In this document: positions 25,560 through 34,323 of the stretch, in pieces | How positions within the stretch are numbered: the first letter of the stretch is position 1 | Layout: each line of letters starts with the position of its first letter | Assembly (NCBI RefSeq): GCF_000828575.1 | Contig: NZ_AP011952.1 | Location: forward strand, 1,393,001 to 1,457,000 | Direction of reading: 5' to 3' | DNA length: 64,000 nt | DNA from: Methanothermobacter sp. CaT2 | Lineage (GTDB): Archaea; Methanobacteriota; Methanobacteria; Methanobacteriales; Methanothermobacteraceae | Notes under the pieces: generated by a model | The model's input: only the letters and a program-made list of their open reading frames with translations | Told to the model about the DNA's origin: nothing | Databases searched by the model: none | Position numbers and translations under genes: made by a program

Positions 25560-26015
25560 ATGAAGGATGAACTCCAGGAACTATACAGAGAGGTTAGGGA
25601 ATCAGCAGAGAAATCAGGTTATAAGCTTAATCCTGACAGGGAATTCGTCATGGAACTGCTCAGGGGGATGCTGGTTAACAGGAAAAGATATGGCTATGAC
25701 TCCTGCCCCTGCAGACTCGCATCAGGCAACCCCGAGGAGGACAGGGATATAGTGTGCCCCTGTGATTACAGGGATGATGATATTGAGGAATACGGGACAT
25801 GCTACTGTGGACTCTATGTCAGGGATGAGGACGTTGAGTTCAGATCCATACCCGAGAGGCGGGGAAAGAGTAGAGGTCCTGGCAGGGCACCAGCCGGCCT
25901 TGACATACCTGTGCTGAGGTGTCGCATCTGTGGTTATCTCTGCGCAAGGAAGATCCCTCCGGAACCCTGCCCCATCTGTGGCGTGGCAGGAAAATTCCAT
26001 GTTTTCATTGAATAG
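25560..26015 (+). CDS. Ferredoxin:thioredoxin reductase-like catalytic protein with a rubredoxin-like tail
   Basis: A 151-aa protein. The N-terminal domain has the catalytic pattern of the FTR beta subunit, CPC (49-51), CPC (66-68) and CYC (81-83), which binds a [4Fe-4S] cluster and an active disulfide. The C-terminal 35 residues contain CRICGYLC...CPICG, a rubredoxin/zinc-ribbon-like metal site. Methanogen proteins of this layout pass electrons to thioredoxin-like partners; the glutaredoxin-like gene directly upstream is the obvious candidate. TAGGGATCATC precedes the ATG. Confidence 0.87.
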   Translation: MKDELQELYREVRESAEKSGYKLNPDREFVMELLRGMLVNRKRYGYDSCPCRLASGNPEEDRDIVCPCDYRDDDIEEYGTCYCGLYVRDEDVEFRSIPERRGKSRGPGRAPAGLDIPVLRCRICGYLCARKIPPEPCPICGVAGKFHVFIE

Positions 26016-26029
26016 AGGAGTGCATTACC

Positions 26030-26812
26030 TTGCTGGAAGCCTTCACTGAAGTCAGAAAGGATATCAAATTTCTTTTCTCATCCGAGATAAGGCTCAGGGT
26101 TTTAATGGCCCTCATGGACGGTCCAATGGAACTCTCTAAGATGAGGTCCATCATAAAATCAAGTTCATCAACTATTCTCCATGCCATATACCAGCTCGAG
26201 GACAAGGGGCTGGTTTGCAGGGTCAACCGTAAGTATGAACTGTCATCAACCGGCAGGATAATATCTCTGAAGGTTCAGGGGATTATAAGGACAATCTCGG
26301 TGATCAGGGAACTCTCGGATTTTCTGCTTGACCATGACCTTGGATCCATACCCGAATCACTCCTCTACAGCATAGAATCCCTTGAGGGAGTATCACTCCT
26401 CGAGGCAAAACCCGAGAACCTCACAGAGCCATATGAGGTAGTTACAAAGAATGTCATGAACTCCGGGAGGGTCTGGATCCTTTCAGGCGTTCACCACCCC
26501 TTCTACGGGGACCTCCTGAAAGCGGGGATAAAGACCGAGATGATCCTCTCAGAGAATGTTGTGGATGCAATTGAACATGTTGAAGCTACGGAAAATGTTA
26601 AGATCAGCACCATCGATTCTGAACTGAGGTTCAGCCTCATAATAACGGAGACGGCAATGGCCCTTTCTCTGTTCATGTCTGATGGTCTCTATGATCCCGT
26701 GAGATTCCTCTTTTCAAGGGATGAAGAGGCCGTTGGATGGGCCTGGAAACTCTTCAAACACTTCAGGGACATGGCGGAAGCGCCAGCAGACAAGGATGAC
26801 TGTGAATTGTAG
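26030..26812 (+). CDS. Archaeal winged-helix regulator (DUF1724/FilR1-like)
   Basis: A 260-aa transcriptional regulator. The N-terminal winged helix (about 10-70: LRVLMALMDGPMELSKMRSI, SSSSTILHAIYQLEDKGLV) is followed by a middle domain typical of the DUF1724/FilR1 family of methanogens, with WILSGVHHPFYGDLLKAGIK and an alpha/beta C-terminal half ending DEEAVGWAWKLFKHFRDM. The start is TTG at 26030; GAGGAGTGCATTACC precedes it. It lies 14 bp after the FTR-like gene and may be in the same transcript. Its target is unknown. Confidence 0.75.
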   Translation: MLEAFTEVRKDIKFLFSSEIRLRVLMALMDGPMELSKMRSIIKSSSSTILHAIYQLEDKGLVCRVNRKYELSSTGRIISLKVQGIIRTISVIRELSDFLLDHDLGSIPESLLYSIESLEGVSLLEAKPENLTEPYEVVTKNVMNSGRVWILSGVHHPFYGDLLKAGIKTEMILSENVVDAIEHVEATENVKISTIDSELRFSLIITETAMALSLFMSDGLYDPVRFLFSRDEEAVGWAWKLFKHFRDMAEAPADKDDCEL

Positions 26813-26869
26813 GTACTGAAGAATGTTTTTAAGGTCGATGGGAGTTTAACGGTTCAGATTACTTAGGGG

Positions 26870-28543
26870 ATGAAGGAATTGCTCTATATGGAACTTGCAG
26901 AGGTATACCACAGACTTGAATCAACCACAAAACGCCTTGAAAAGACCGAAATACTTGCGGAACTCCTGAGGAGTGTTGATAAGGAACTTCTGCCCGATGT
27001 AACAATACTGATGCTTGGCAGAGTGTTTCCAATCTGGAGTGAGGAGGAACTTGGGGTTGGCATAAAGCTGCTCATGAAGGCAATATCCCTGGTTGTGGGG
27101 GTTTCGATGGATGAAATCGAGGACGAAATAAGGGAACAGGGTGATATAGGTCTTGCAAGTGAAAAACTATTCTCCAGAAAAACTCAAACAACCTTTTTTT
27201 CACAACCCCTGACAGTGGAATTTGTTTACAGCAGACTGAAGGCCCTGGCATCAGCTTCTGGTGATAGGGCACAGTCAAAGAAGATAAACATACTTGTTGA
27301 GGTCCTGTCCCAGGCAAAGCCACTGGAGGCACGCTATATAACAAGGACGGTCCTTGAGGAACTGAGGGTTGGTGTTGCAGAGGGAATCATAAGGGACGCC
27401 ATTGCCCGGGCCTTTGAGGTTGACCCGGCACTCGTTGAAAGGGCCCACATGCTCACAAATGACCTGGGAATGGTGGCCGCAGTTGCAAGGGAGGAGGGCG
27501 AGCCTGGACTTGGAAGACTCAACCTTGAACCGGGAAGACCCGTGAAACCAATGCTGGCACAGCTTGCCAGCAGCATAGAATCGGCCATAACGGAGCTTGG
27601 AAGGGCCTTCTGTGAAACCAAATATGATGGTATACGTGTTCAGATACACAGATGCGGGGATGAGGTATCCATCTTCACCAGGAGGCTTGAGAACATCACC
27701 GCGGCGGTCCCCGAGATACTTGAGGGTGTTGAGGAGGCCCTTCCAGCCGATGACTACATAGTTGAGGGCGAAATAATAGTCACCATGGATGGGAGGCCAG
27801 CCTCCTTCCAGTACATACTCCAGCGCGTCAGAAGAAAATATGATGTGGATAGGCTTACAAGGGAGGTTCCCCTCTCACTGTTCCTCTTTGATGTCCTCTA
27901 CCACAGAGGACCCCTCATCGATGAGCCCCTCTGGCACAGGAGGGAGGTCCTTGAGTCAATACTCTCAGAAATACCTGGAAGGGTTGAGGCGAGTCGCATG
28001 GTTGATGTGGGCCCGGATAACCTGGATGATGCTTTATGGCTCTTCAAGGAGTCAATAAGAGAGGGACATGAGGGTATAATGATAAAGGATACGGAAGCGC
28101 CGTATATACCCGGTATAAGGGGTAAAAAGATGCTTAAGTTTAAGGCAGAACCCGAGACCCTGGACCTCATTGTGGTCGGTGGCACCTATGGCAGGGGTAA
28201 AAGGGCACATCTGGTGGGATCCTATCTCCTTGCTGTAAGGGATGAGAAGAGTGGGGAACTCAAGACAATAGCACATGTGGCCACGGGACTTGATGACCAG
28301 ACACTTCAAGACCTTTCTGAAAGAATGGAGAATCTAAAAGTTGAAAGAAGGGGTAGAAAAATCAGGGTAAAGCCTGAAATAATACTGGAAGTCGCTTACA
28401 GTGAAATAGTCAGGAGCCCAGAATATGAAAGCGGGTATTCCCTAAGGTTCCCTGTTGTTAAACGTATAAGAGATGATTTGAGCCCCGATGATATTGATAC
28501 CCTTGGTCGCGTGATATCACTCTTTAAGCAGGGTTTCTCATGA
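26870..28543 (+). CDS. lig: ATP-dependent DNA ligase
   Basis: A 557-aa archaeal/eukaryote-type ligase that seals nicks by an enzyme-AMP intermediate. The nucleotidyl lysine is K251 in CETKYDGIRVQ. Other nucleotidyltransferase motifs are visible: FTRRLENIT (III), EGEIIV (IIIa), EGIMIKD (IV) and KMLKFKAE (V). The N-terminal 220 residues form the DNA-binding domain and the C-terminus the OB fold. The stop TGA at 28541-28543 lies inside the first copy of a 30-bp direct repeat whose second copy is the 3' end of the carbonic anhydrase gene. Confidence 0.96.
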   Translation: MKELLYMELAEVYHRLESTTKRLEKTEILAELLRSVDKELLPDVTILMLGRVFPIWSEEELGVGIKLLMKAISLVVGVSMDEIEDEIREQGDIGLASEKLFSRKTQTTFFSQPLTVEFVYSRLKALASASGDRAQSKKINILVEVLSQAKPLEARYITRTVLEELRVGVAEGIIRDAIARAFEVDPALVERAHMLTNDLGMVAAVAREEGEPGLGRLNLEPGRPVKPMLAQLASSIESAITELGRAFCETKYDGIRVQIHRCGDEVSIFTRRLENITAAVPEILEGVEEALPADDYIVEGEIIVTMDGRPASFQYILQRVRRKYDVDRLTREVPLSLFLFDVLYHRGPLIDEPLWHRREVLESILSEIPGRVEASRMVDVGPDNLDDALWLFKESIREGHEGIMIKDTEAPYIPGIRGKKMLKFKAEPETLDLIVVGGTYGRGKRAHLVGSYLLAVRDEKSGELKTIAHVATGLDDQTLQDLSERMENLKVERRGRKIRVKPEIILEVAYSEIVRSPEYESGYSLRFPVVKRIRDDLSPDDIDTLGRVISLFKQGFS

Positions 28544-28630
28544 ATCATTATATAGGACCTTGATAAAATTTTTTAGAGGGCCTTAAATCCTAAATGGGGA
28601 TCTCATGAATCATTATGCAGGACCTTGATA
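28536..28630. repeat. 30-bp imperfect direct repeat at the ligase / carbonic-anhydrase junction
   Basis: Two 30-bp copies, 28536-28565 and 28601-28630, share 28 of 30 bases (TCTCATGAATCATTA, then a two-base difference, then AGGACCTTGATA), separated by 35 bp. The left copy contains the stop codon of the DNA ligase; the right copy encodes the last residues of the carbonic anhydrase on the opposite strand. Read on the minus strand, the left copy would also encode IKVLYNDS-stop, a near duplicate of the carbonic anhydrase tail IKVLHNDS. It looks like a duplication or recombination scar at the edge of the fdh block. Confidence 0.8.
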
Positions 28631-29124
28631 GCGCCGCTGTTAATATCTACAATCAGACCATGAACAGGTATTTCAGGGATGAATTCAGCATTTTTTATTT
28701 TTTTAACGCCTTCAATCACATTTTTCTCTTCATCATCGATTGCCCCAATCCACTCCTCCAGGTTAAGTTTTTCTATAACGTCTTCACTTATCCCCATTGT
28801 TTTCATTGATTCCCTGATTTTATCAAAGTTGACGTTTGCCATTCCACAGTCGGTATGACCGACCACCATCACTTCCTCTGCACCCAGAGAATAAATTGCG
28901 ACGACAAGGGACCTCAAAGCGTCTTCTGTTATACGGTTACCCGCATTTTTTATAATCTTTGCATCTCCTCTTTCAAGCCCCATGGCGGATTCCAGAAATC
29001 CTGCTAACCTTGTGTCCATGCATGTTACGATTGCGAGTTTCTTTTTTGGTTTGTGACTTAGTTTTTCAGCGTGGAAATTCTTTACAAATTCCTGGTTCTT
29101 AATCAGCACGTCATCCAGTATCAT
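28603..29124 (-). CDS. cab: Beta-class carbonic anhydrase
   Basis: A 173-aa zinc enzyme interconverting CO2 and bicarbonate. The zinc ligands are C35 (TCMDTR), H90 and C93 (GHTDCG), and the Asp-Arg pair D37/R39 is present, as in the cab-type enzymes of methanogens. AAGGTGATGCC precedes the ATG. It follows fdhB by 32 bp on the same strand, so it is likely the last gene of an fdhC-fdhA-fdhB-cab operon, where it would handle CO2 made from formate. Compared with my memory of the crystallised M. thermautotrophicus Delta H Cab it is clearly divergent, and this needs an alignment. Confidence 0.93.
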   Translation of the reverse strand: MILDDVLIKNQEFVKNFHAEKLSHKPKKKLAIVTCMDTRLAGFLESAMGLERGDAKIIKNAGNRITEDALRSLVVAIYSLGAEEVMVVGHTDCGMANVNFDKIRESMKTMGISEDVIEKLNLEEWIGAIDDEEKNVIEGVKKIKNAEFIPEIPVHGLIVDINSGAIKVLHNDS

Positions 29125-29156
29125 GGCATCACCTTAAAAAGAGAATAAAGTGGGAT

Positions 29157-30341
29157 CTAGGGATGTGTTAGTGGAGGTTCCTGACCGGTTTCAAAGCCCG
29201 TTTTGTATCCAAAGGTTTCCTGAACTCTGCAGTTGATTTCATGCCATATCTTTGCGAGGGGTATCTCTGCTGGGCATAATTCCTCGCACTGACCACAGTT
29301 GGTGCATGAGTCAACCATATGTAGCATTCTTTCGAGATGGAAGAGAGGTGATGGTGGAATTTTACCTTTCTCGATCCATTCAGGCGTTTTTGTCTCAAGT
29401 GAGCACTCTTCACAGTAACATATTGGGCATGCTTCCCTGCAGCTGTAACACTTGATACACTTGTTGAGTTCGTCCATATATCTATCGAGATTCATGAGAA
29501 TCTCGGCACCGGTTTCCTCATTGAAATCATTTTTCTGCCATTTCTTTGCAAGGTTTACCATGGCCTGATCTATTTTTTCACGTATCTCAATGCCCTTGGG
29601 TATGGGATCCTCTATTTCGATGACACCCGCAGATACGGCTTTTTCAAGTAAATCTGCACCTTTCTCGGATGTAACCTCAACGAAGGTTGCCTTACCTGCC
29701 AGTGGACCTATAACTCCCCAGTTACCAAGTGCAAGATCCGCCATTCTTGGAATATTCTTTTCGCATCTCCTGCAGTTTGTTCTCCTACCGTAACCCATCT
29801 CTTCAACTTCATCGACGCTTATCCCTTTTTCAGCGTCTGAAGTTTCAATTATGAGTTTTCCTTTGGCTATTTCTTCCTTGACAACATCATCAGGGTCCAT
29901 TTCATATACTTCTTCTATCATGGCGCGTGTTTTAACAGGTGGGAGTGTTCCACCGCAGTTTACACCGACCATTATAACATTGTCAAGGTCTATCTTGCCC
30001 CTCTTTGCAACCTCGACTATTGTCATTGCATCGCAGGGTTTCGTTGTAACGGCTATTTTGATGTCCTTTGCCCCGTTCAGGTAGCGAGTTATAACCTTTG
30101 CTATGTTCAGTGTACCGCAGTGAAGTGAACCTGCAGATTCTATAACCTTTTCAGGCTCCGTTATAAGGGTTGGGACGGCATCATAAAGATCCGAACCCTT
30201 CTTAACTGCAAGTACAGCATCCACCATTCCTTCTTCCAGAAGGAATTTAAGAAGGGAAGTTACAGCACCCCCATATTCTCCTTTCTCTGCAATTTCTTCA
30301 TTTTTTGAGAAAGCATAGTACATGTCGTTAACTTCAACCAT
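29157..30341 (-). CDS. fdhB: F420-dependent formate dehydrogenase beta subunit FdhB
   Basis: A 394-aa iron-sulfur flavoprotein that transfers electrons from FdhA to coenzyme F420. It has an FrhB/FdhB-type FAD/F420 domain ([18 protein letters not shown] near the start, ITTKP-like [35 protein letters not shown]) and C-terminal [4Fe-4S] motifs [19 protein letters not shown] and [24 protein letters not shown] precedes the ATG. It lies 11 bp after fdhA. In formate-using methanogens FdhAB may also associate with heterodisulfide reductase. The gene is more A+T-rich than the flanking chromosome. Confidence 0.95.
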
Positions 30342-30352
30342 TTACAGCCCCC

Positions 30353-32398
30353 CTATTTTGATATGCTTGCCGCGGAGACCTTTAGTTCAGGCATCTTGGC
30401 TTCAGGGTCAAGTTCATCTGCACTTGTTAACATGTTAGCTGCGCACTCAGCGAAGTGGAATGGAATAAATAGAACTCCCTTCATAATCTCTGGGGTTACT
30501 CTGGCTGTTATTTCAATCTCTCCGCGTCTGGTTTTTACTTTGACCATATCTCCATTTTTGATTCCAAGTTCAAGGGCATCTTCATCATTTATCTCAACGA
30601 ATCCAGTTGGAACTTCCCTATCAAGGGTCTCTGATCTTCGTGTCATGGTACCTGTGTGGTAGTGGAAAATTATTCGACCTGTTGTCAGTATGAACGGATA
30701 TTCAGAATCTGGTGTCTCTGCAGGTTCTCTGTATTCTACCGGGAAGAATATACCAAGACCATCTGGTGTTGCAAACTGTTCTGTGTGTAATATGGGAGTT
30801 CCAGGATGGGTTTCATCGGGGCATGGCCAGTGAAGGCCTTCGGGTTTTACCAGTCTCTCAGGGTTCATTCCAGCATACTGTGGTGTCACTTCCCGTATCT
30901 CTTCAAATATATCCTCTGCTGAGCTGAATTTAAAACCATCAGCACCCATCTTATTCGCTATTTCACATATTATCTGCCAGTCATCCTTTGCTTCTCCAGG
31001 AGCATCAGCAGCTTTTCTTATATACTGAACACGCCTTTCTGTACTTGTATATGTGCCGTTTTTCTCAGACCATGCACTTGCAGGGAGAACAACGTCTGCC
31101 AGTTCAGCTGTTTCTGTGAGGAATATGTCCTGAACAACAAGGAACTCAAGATTTTCAAGGGATTCTTTAACGTGCTGAATGTCGGGGTCTGATACCATCG
31201 GGTTTTCACCCATGATGTACATGGCCTTAAGTTTACCCTCTGCTGCAGCGTTCATCATTTCAACAACTGTCAGCCCAGGGGTGCACTTCAGATCACTGCA
31301 GCCCCATGCACAAGACATCTTTTCGGTCGCATCCTCTTCAATGACCTTCTGATATCCTGGATAGAATGCAGGAAGGGCACCCATGTCACAGGCTCCCTGA
31401 ACGTTATTCTGACCCCTCAGTGGATTAACTCCAGCACCTCTTTTACCGACGTTACCTGTTAGCATTGCAAGATTTGCAGTTGACACAACATTATCTGTTC
31501 CTGTAATATGCTGGGTTATACCCATGGCAAAGAGTATTGCAGCACTATCTGCCTTTGCATATTCTATTGCTGCTTCTCTGATTTTATCGGCGGGTGTCAG
31601 GGTGATCTTTTCAGCTTCTTCTGGTTTATAGTTTTTAACAGTTTCTTTAAGTTTTTCAAAGTCCTTTGTTCTTTTCTCTATGAACTCCCTGTCTTCCAGG
31701 CCCTCCTCTATTATAACGTTCATCATAGCATTCATGAGAGGAACATCGGTTCCTGGCTTGAATGGGAGATATATATCTGCCATTTTTGCAGTTGGGCTAA
31801 CCCTTGGATCGGCGACTATTAGCTTGGCACCGTTGGCCTTAGCACGGAGGACTCTTCTCCATATAAGGGGGTGCTGTTCAGCTGTGTTTGATCCGATTAT
31901 GAATATACATGAGGATTCCTCGATGTCTGAAATAGAGTTTGTCATTGCACCTGAACCAAAGGTCTTGGCAAGCCCGGCGACGGATGGACCATGACATAAC
32001 CTTGCGCAGTGGTCGACGTTCTGTGTCCCTATGACAGCCCTTGCAAATTTCTGGAGAAGATAGTTTTCTTCGTTTGTACATCTTGCAGATGCAAGAAATG
32101 CAAGTGAGTCAGGATCTTCGCCTCTGTATTCTTCTAATTTGGATGCTATCAGGCTTGTGGCTTCGTCCCAGGAAGCCTCTCTGAATTCACCATTTTCTTT
32201 TATAAGGGGTTTCGTCAGGCGATCATCTCTTCCTACGAACTGGTAGGAAAAATTTCCCTTTGGACAGAGTTTTCCTTCGTTCAGAGGATGTCTCTTCCAG
32301 GGTTCCACACCTTCAACCTTTCCATCGATGGTAACCACGTTCAATCCACAACCACAACCACAGTAAGGACATACTGTAGGAATATATTCAAGCTTCAT
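30353..32398 (-). CDS. fdhA: Formate dehydrogenase catalytic subunit FdhA
   Basis: A 681-aa molybdopterin enzyme that oxidises formate to CO2. N-terminal [4Fe-4S] ligands are in [10 protein letters not shown] and KLCPKG. The catalytic segment [10 protein letters not shown] carries cysteine (TGT, complement of 31994-31996) where E. coli FdhH has selenocysteine. The C-terminal domain is the dinucleotide-binding barrel. The ATG at 32398 follows GGGAGTGAGTAAT; a GTG three codons upstream is part of that site. It is paralogous to the catalytic part of the fusion at 7872-10526 (shared [19 protein letters not shown]) but lacks the NuoG-like N-terminus, as expected for the F420-linked form. Confidence 0.96.
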   Translation of the reverse strand: MKLEYIPTVCPYCGCGCGLNVVTIDGKVEGVEPWKRHPLNEGKLCPKGNFSYQFVGRDDRLTKPLIKENGEFREASWDEATSLIASKLEEYRGEDPDSLAFLASARCTNEENYLLQKFARAVIGTQNVDHCARLCHGPSVAGLAKTFGSGAMTNSISDIEESSCIFIIGSNTAEQHPLIWRRVLRAKANGAKLIVADPRVSPTAKMADIYLPFKPGTDVPLMNAMMNVIIEEGLEDREFIEKRTKDFEKLKETVKNYKPEEAEKITLTPADKIREAAIEYAKADSAAILFAMGITQHITGTDNVVSTANLAMLTGNVGKRGAGVNPLRGQNNVQGACDMGALPAFYPGYQKVIEEDATEKMSCAWGCSDLKCTPGLTVVEMMNAAAEGKLKAMYIMGENPMVSDPDIQHVKESLENLEFLVVQDIFLTETAELADVVLPASAWSEKNGTYTSTERRVQYIRKAADAPGEAKDDWQIICEIANKMGADGFKFSSAEDIFEEIREVTPQYAGMNPERLVKPEGLHWPCPDETHPGTPILHTEQFATPDGLGIFFPVEYREPAETPDSEYPFILTTGRIIFHYHTGTMTRRSETLDREVPTGFVEINDEDALELGIKNGDMVKVKTRRGEIEITARVTPEIMKGVLFIPFHFAECAANMLTSADELDPEAKMPELKVSAASISK

Positions 32399-32435
32399 AT
32401 TACTCACTCCCTAAAAAATAAATTAAGATTTTAAA

Positions 32436-33260
32436 TCACTCTTTAAGATAGGTGTACCAGTACAGACATGCAACGAAGATAGCACCACCGACTATGTTAC
32501 CAAGGGTAACTGGAATCAGGTTATTCATAAAGAACTGGCTCCAGGTAACTCCTCCAAGGAATATGCCGACTGGTATGAAGAACATGTTTGCCACACTGTG
32601 TTCGAATCCGATAGCCACGAATGCGAATATAGGGAACCATATTCCCCATATTTTACCAATGATATCATCTGAGGCAATTGCAAGGTATACTGCTAGACAG
32701 ACAAGCCAGTTACAACCGACAGCTCTCCAGAAAGCTTGCGCCCATGTAAGAGACTTTGTAACCTTACCTGCTGCAATAAAGGAAGCACCTCCAAGTGCTT
32801 TGGTTTTTGCAACTGTTAATGCGCCAGCCTGCCATGGGTCTGCAGTGAGTATACCTGTTGCAACAGCAAGGAAATATGCAACAAATACTGCACCAACGAG
32901 GTTGAATACCCAGCTTGTGACCCAGTTCCTTATTAAGCCCATTATAGAGGCCCTTTTATCCAGAATTCCCAATGGCATGTACATACAGTTTCCGGTAAAG
33001 AGCTCAGAACCTGCTATTACAACAAGCATGAGCCCGACTGGGAAAACTGCACCAAAAACTAATTTCACAAGGCCTGCAGGATAACCTGCCTTGGCCATTC
33101 CCCCAGTAACAACTTCAGCAAGCAAGCCTCCAAAGGCTATGTAAGCACCAGCAAGGAAGCTAAGAACTATAACTTTCCCTAAAGGCGCTTTTTCTTTTAA
33201 TTCAGCTATTGCAGAACAGGCTTTTGCCGTATCTGCAGGCGATTTAAAAGATGATCCCAT
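32436..33260 (-). CDS. fdhC: Formate transporter FdhC (FNT family)
   Basis: A 274-aa membrane protein of the formate/nitrite transporter family with six predicted spans, which imports formate. Hydrophobic spans include [21 protein letters not shown] and [20 protein letters not shown], followed by FNT loop segments such as [15 protein letters not shown]. The start at 33260 is chosen because AAAGGAGGTGCAAAA lies before it; an ATG ten codons upstream (33290) would put this strong site inside the gene. It leads the fdhC-fdhA-fdhB-cab operon. Confidence 0.95.
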   Translation of the reverse strand: MGSSFKSPADTAKACSAIAELKEKAPLGKVIVLSFLAGAYIAFGGLLAEVVTGGMAKAGYPAGLVKLVFGAVFPVGLMLVVIAGSELFTGNCMYMPLGILDKRASIMGLIRNWVTSWVFNLVGAVFVAYFLAVATGILTADPWQAGALTVAKTKALGGASFIAAGKVTKSLTWAQAFWRAVGCNWLVCLAVYLAIASDDIIGKIWGIWFPIFAFVAIGFEHSVANMFFIPVGIFLGGVTWSQFFMNNLIPVTLGNIVGGAIFVACLYWYTYLKE

Positions 33261-33319
33261 TTTTGCACCTCCTTTTTTTACATTCAACATTTTAAATCAT
33301 GATATTTAATTAATCTTTC

Positions 33320-33360
33320 CAAAATCATTCAATCGAAAAATTCATATTATAAAATCTACA
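33320..33360 (-). promoter_or_regulatory. Probable fdhCAB promoter
   Basis: On the minus strand ATTTTATAATATG (about 33344-33356) is a TATA-like element some 85 bp before the fdhC start, with a second A+T-rich candidate nearer (33302-33315). The leader would be about 60 nt and A-rich. No operator-like palindrome stands out. Confidence 0.4.
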
Positions 33361-33503
33361 AATACACTCAGCTTCTTTAGTTTAATCAATGAGTTGGCTC
33401 AATTAGGAGTGCTGAGATGGAAATTATAGATAACTAAAGAGAAAATTATTTCTAATAAAAAAAACAATAATTATTCCAATTAAAATCAAATGGGGAGGTT
33501 TCC

Positions 33504-33650
33504 ATGTCAAGAAAGGAAAGGGTTGAGGAGCAGATTCGTGGTAAGAAGACTGAGGATATTAGGGATGAGGTTGAGGAGCAGATTCGTGGTAAGAAGACTG
33601 AGGATATTAAAAAAAAGATCGATGAGCAGATAAAAGGAGAGGAAGATTAG
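33504..33650 (+). CDS. Small charged protein (48 aa) with a 16-residue tandem repeat
   Basis: A short ORF with a strong ribosome binding site (GGGGAGGTTTCC). The product is almost all charged residues and consists of repeats: RVEEQIRGKKTEDIRD, EVEEQIRGKKTEDIKK and a shorter KIDEQIKGEED. The first two repeats are encoded by a perfect 41-bp direct DNA repeat (33521-33561 and 33569-33609; period 48 bp). It is predicted to be helical and lacks cysteines or membrane segments. It lies divergent to fdhC at the edge of the fdh block. I do not recognise it and assign no function. Confidence 0.65.
   Translation: MSRKERVEEQIRGKKTEDIRDEVEEQIRGKKTEDIKKKIDEQIKGEED
33521..33609 (+). repeat. 41-bp perfect tandem repeat inside the small charged ORF
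   Basis: Copies at 33521-33561 and 33569-33609 start GGTTGAGGAGCAGATTCGTG and are identical over 41 bp with a 48-bp period, so the reading frame is kept. Perfect identity suggests recent duplication or strong constraint. Confidence 0.9.
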
Positions 33651-33755
33651 GTAACATCATTTAATCTATTTCATTCTATTTTTTCCGGATTCTCCGCCTT
33701 GTCGCGTAAACACAAATTAGTAATATTTAAATAGACATATGTATTAAAAAAGTTC

Positions 33756-34160
33756 ATGGCTTACCTGGATGATAGAAGTCTCCTCCTAATATCCCTTTTT
33801 CTTGGACTTTCAGGCTTCATTGGAATGATAATATCAGCAGATACAGTTACTCCGCCTGAGGTTAGTGTATCCAGCATAAATCATGGAATGGTGGACAGGA
33901 AGGTGACTGTAGAGGGTACAGTTGAGGATTTTCGTGAATCAGAACATTCAGGGACTCTTTTTTTAGTTATAAACGATGGCAGCGGTGTTATAACGGCTGT
34001 TATATTTGAATCGACATCGGCTGAAATAAAAAAGAATGGCCTGGACCCTCATCTACTTCGGGGCATGAAAGTGCGAGTTACTGGGAAAGTAAATGAGTAC
34101 AAGGGATCACTGGAGATTATTGTCGAAGAGCCCTCCAATTTAAGGACACTCGCCTGCTAA
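33756..34160 (+). CDS. Membrane-anchored OB-fold protein
   Basis: A 134-aa protein with an N-terminal hydrophobic segment (LLLISLFLGLSGFIGMIIS, about 9-27), then a single OB-fold domain of the tRNA_anti/replication-protein type (VTVEGTVEDFRES...LFLVINDGSGVITAVIF...MKVRVTGKVNEYKGSLEIIV, in parts). It could bind nucleic acid at the membrane, but the substrate is unknown. TAATATTTAAATAG (33719-33732) lies about 27 bp before the ATG, which predicts a leaderless mRNA; no ribosome binding site is visible, in agreement. Confidence 0.8.
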   Translation: MAYLDDRSLLLISLFLGLSGFIGMIISADTVTPPEVSVSSINHGMVDRKVTVEGTVEDFRESEHSGTLFLVINDGSGVITAVIFESTSAEIKKNGLDPHLLRGMKVRVTGKVNEYKGSLEIIVEEPSNLRTLAC

Positions 34161-34323
34161 ACTTCAGGGTCAAAGGTTCTTTTTTCTGATTCACTCAAGC
34201 TCGGGTATTTCTGGATTATATATCATTGGCCCCTGGATTTGAATCTAGAGTAATAACCCCTAGAGATATATTTAAGAGCCTCGTTAACAGAGTTATAGTA
34301 ACTGAGAGTGTTGGTGGATTAAC

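Noticed and set aside
28566-33700. Insertion sequence or integrase driving the fdh block
   Set aside because: No transposase, integrase or terminal inverted repeats were seen; the only boundary signal is the 30-bp direct repeat on one side.
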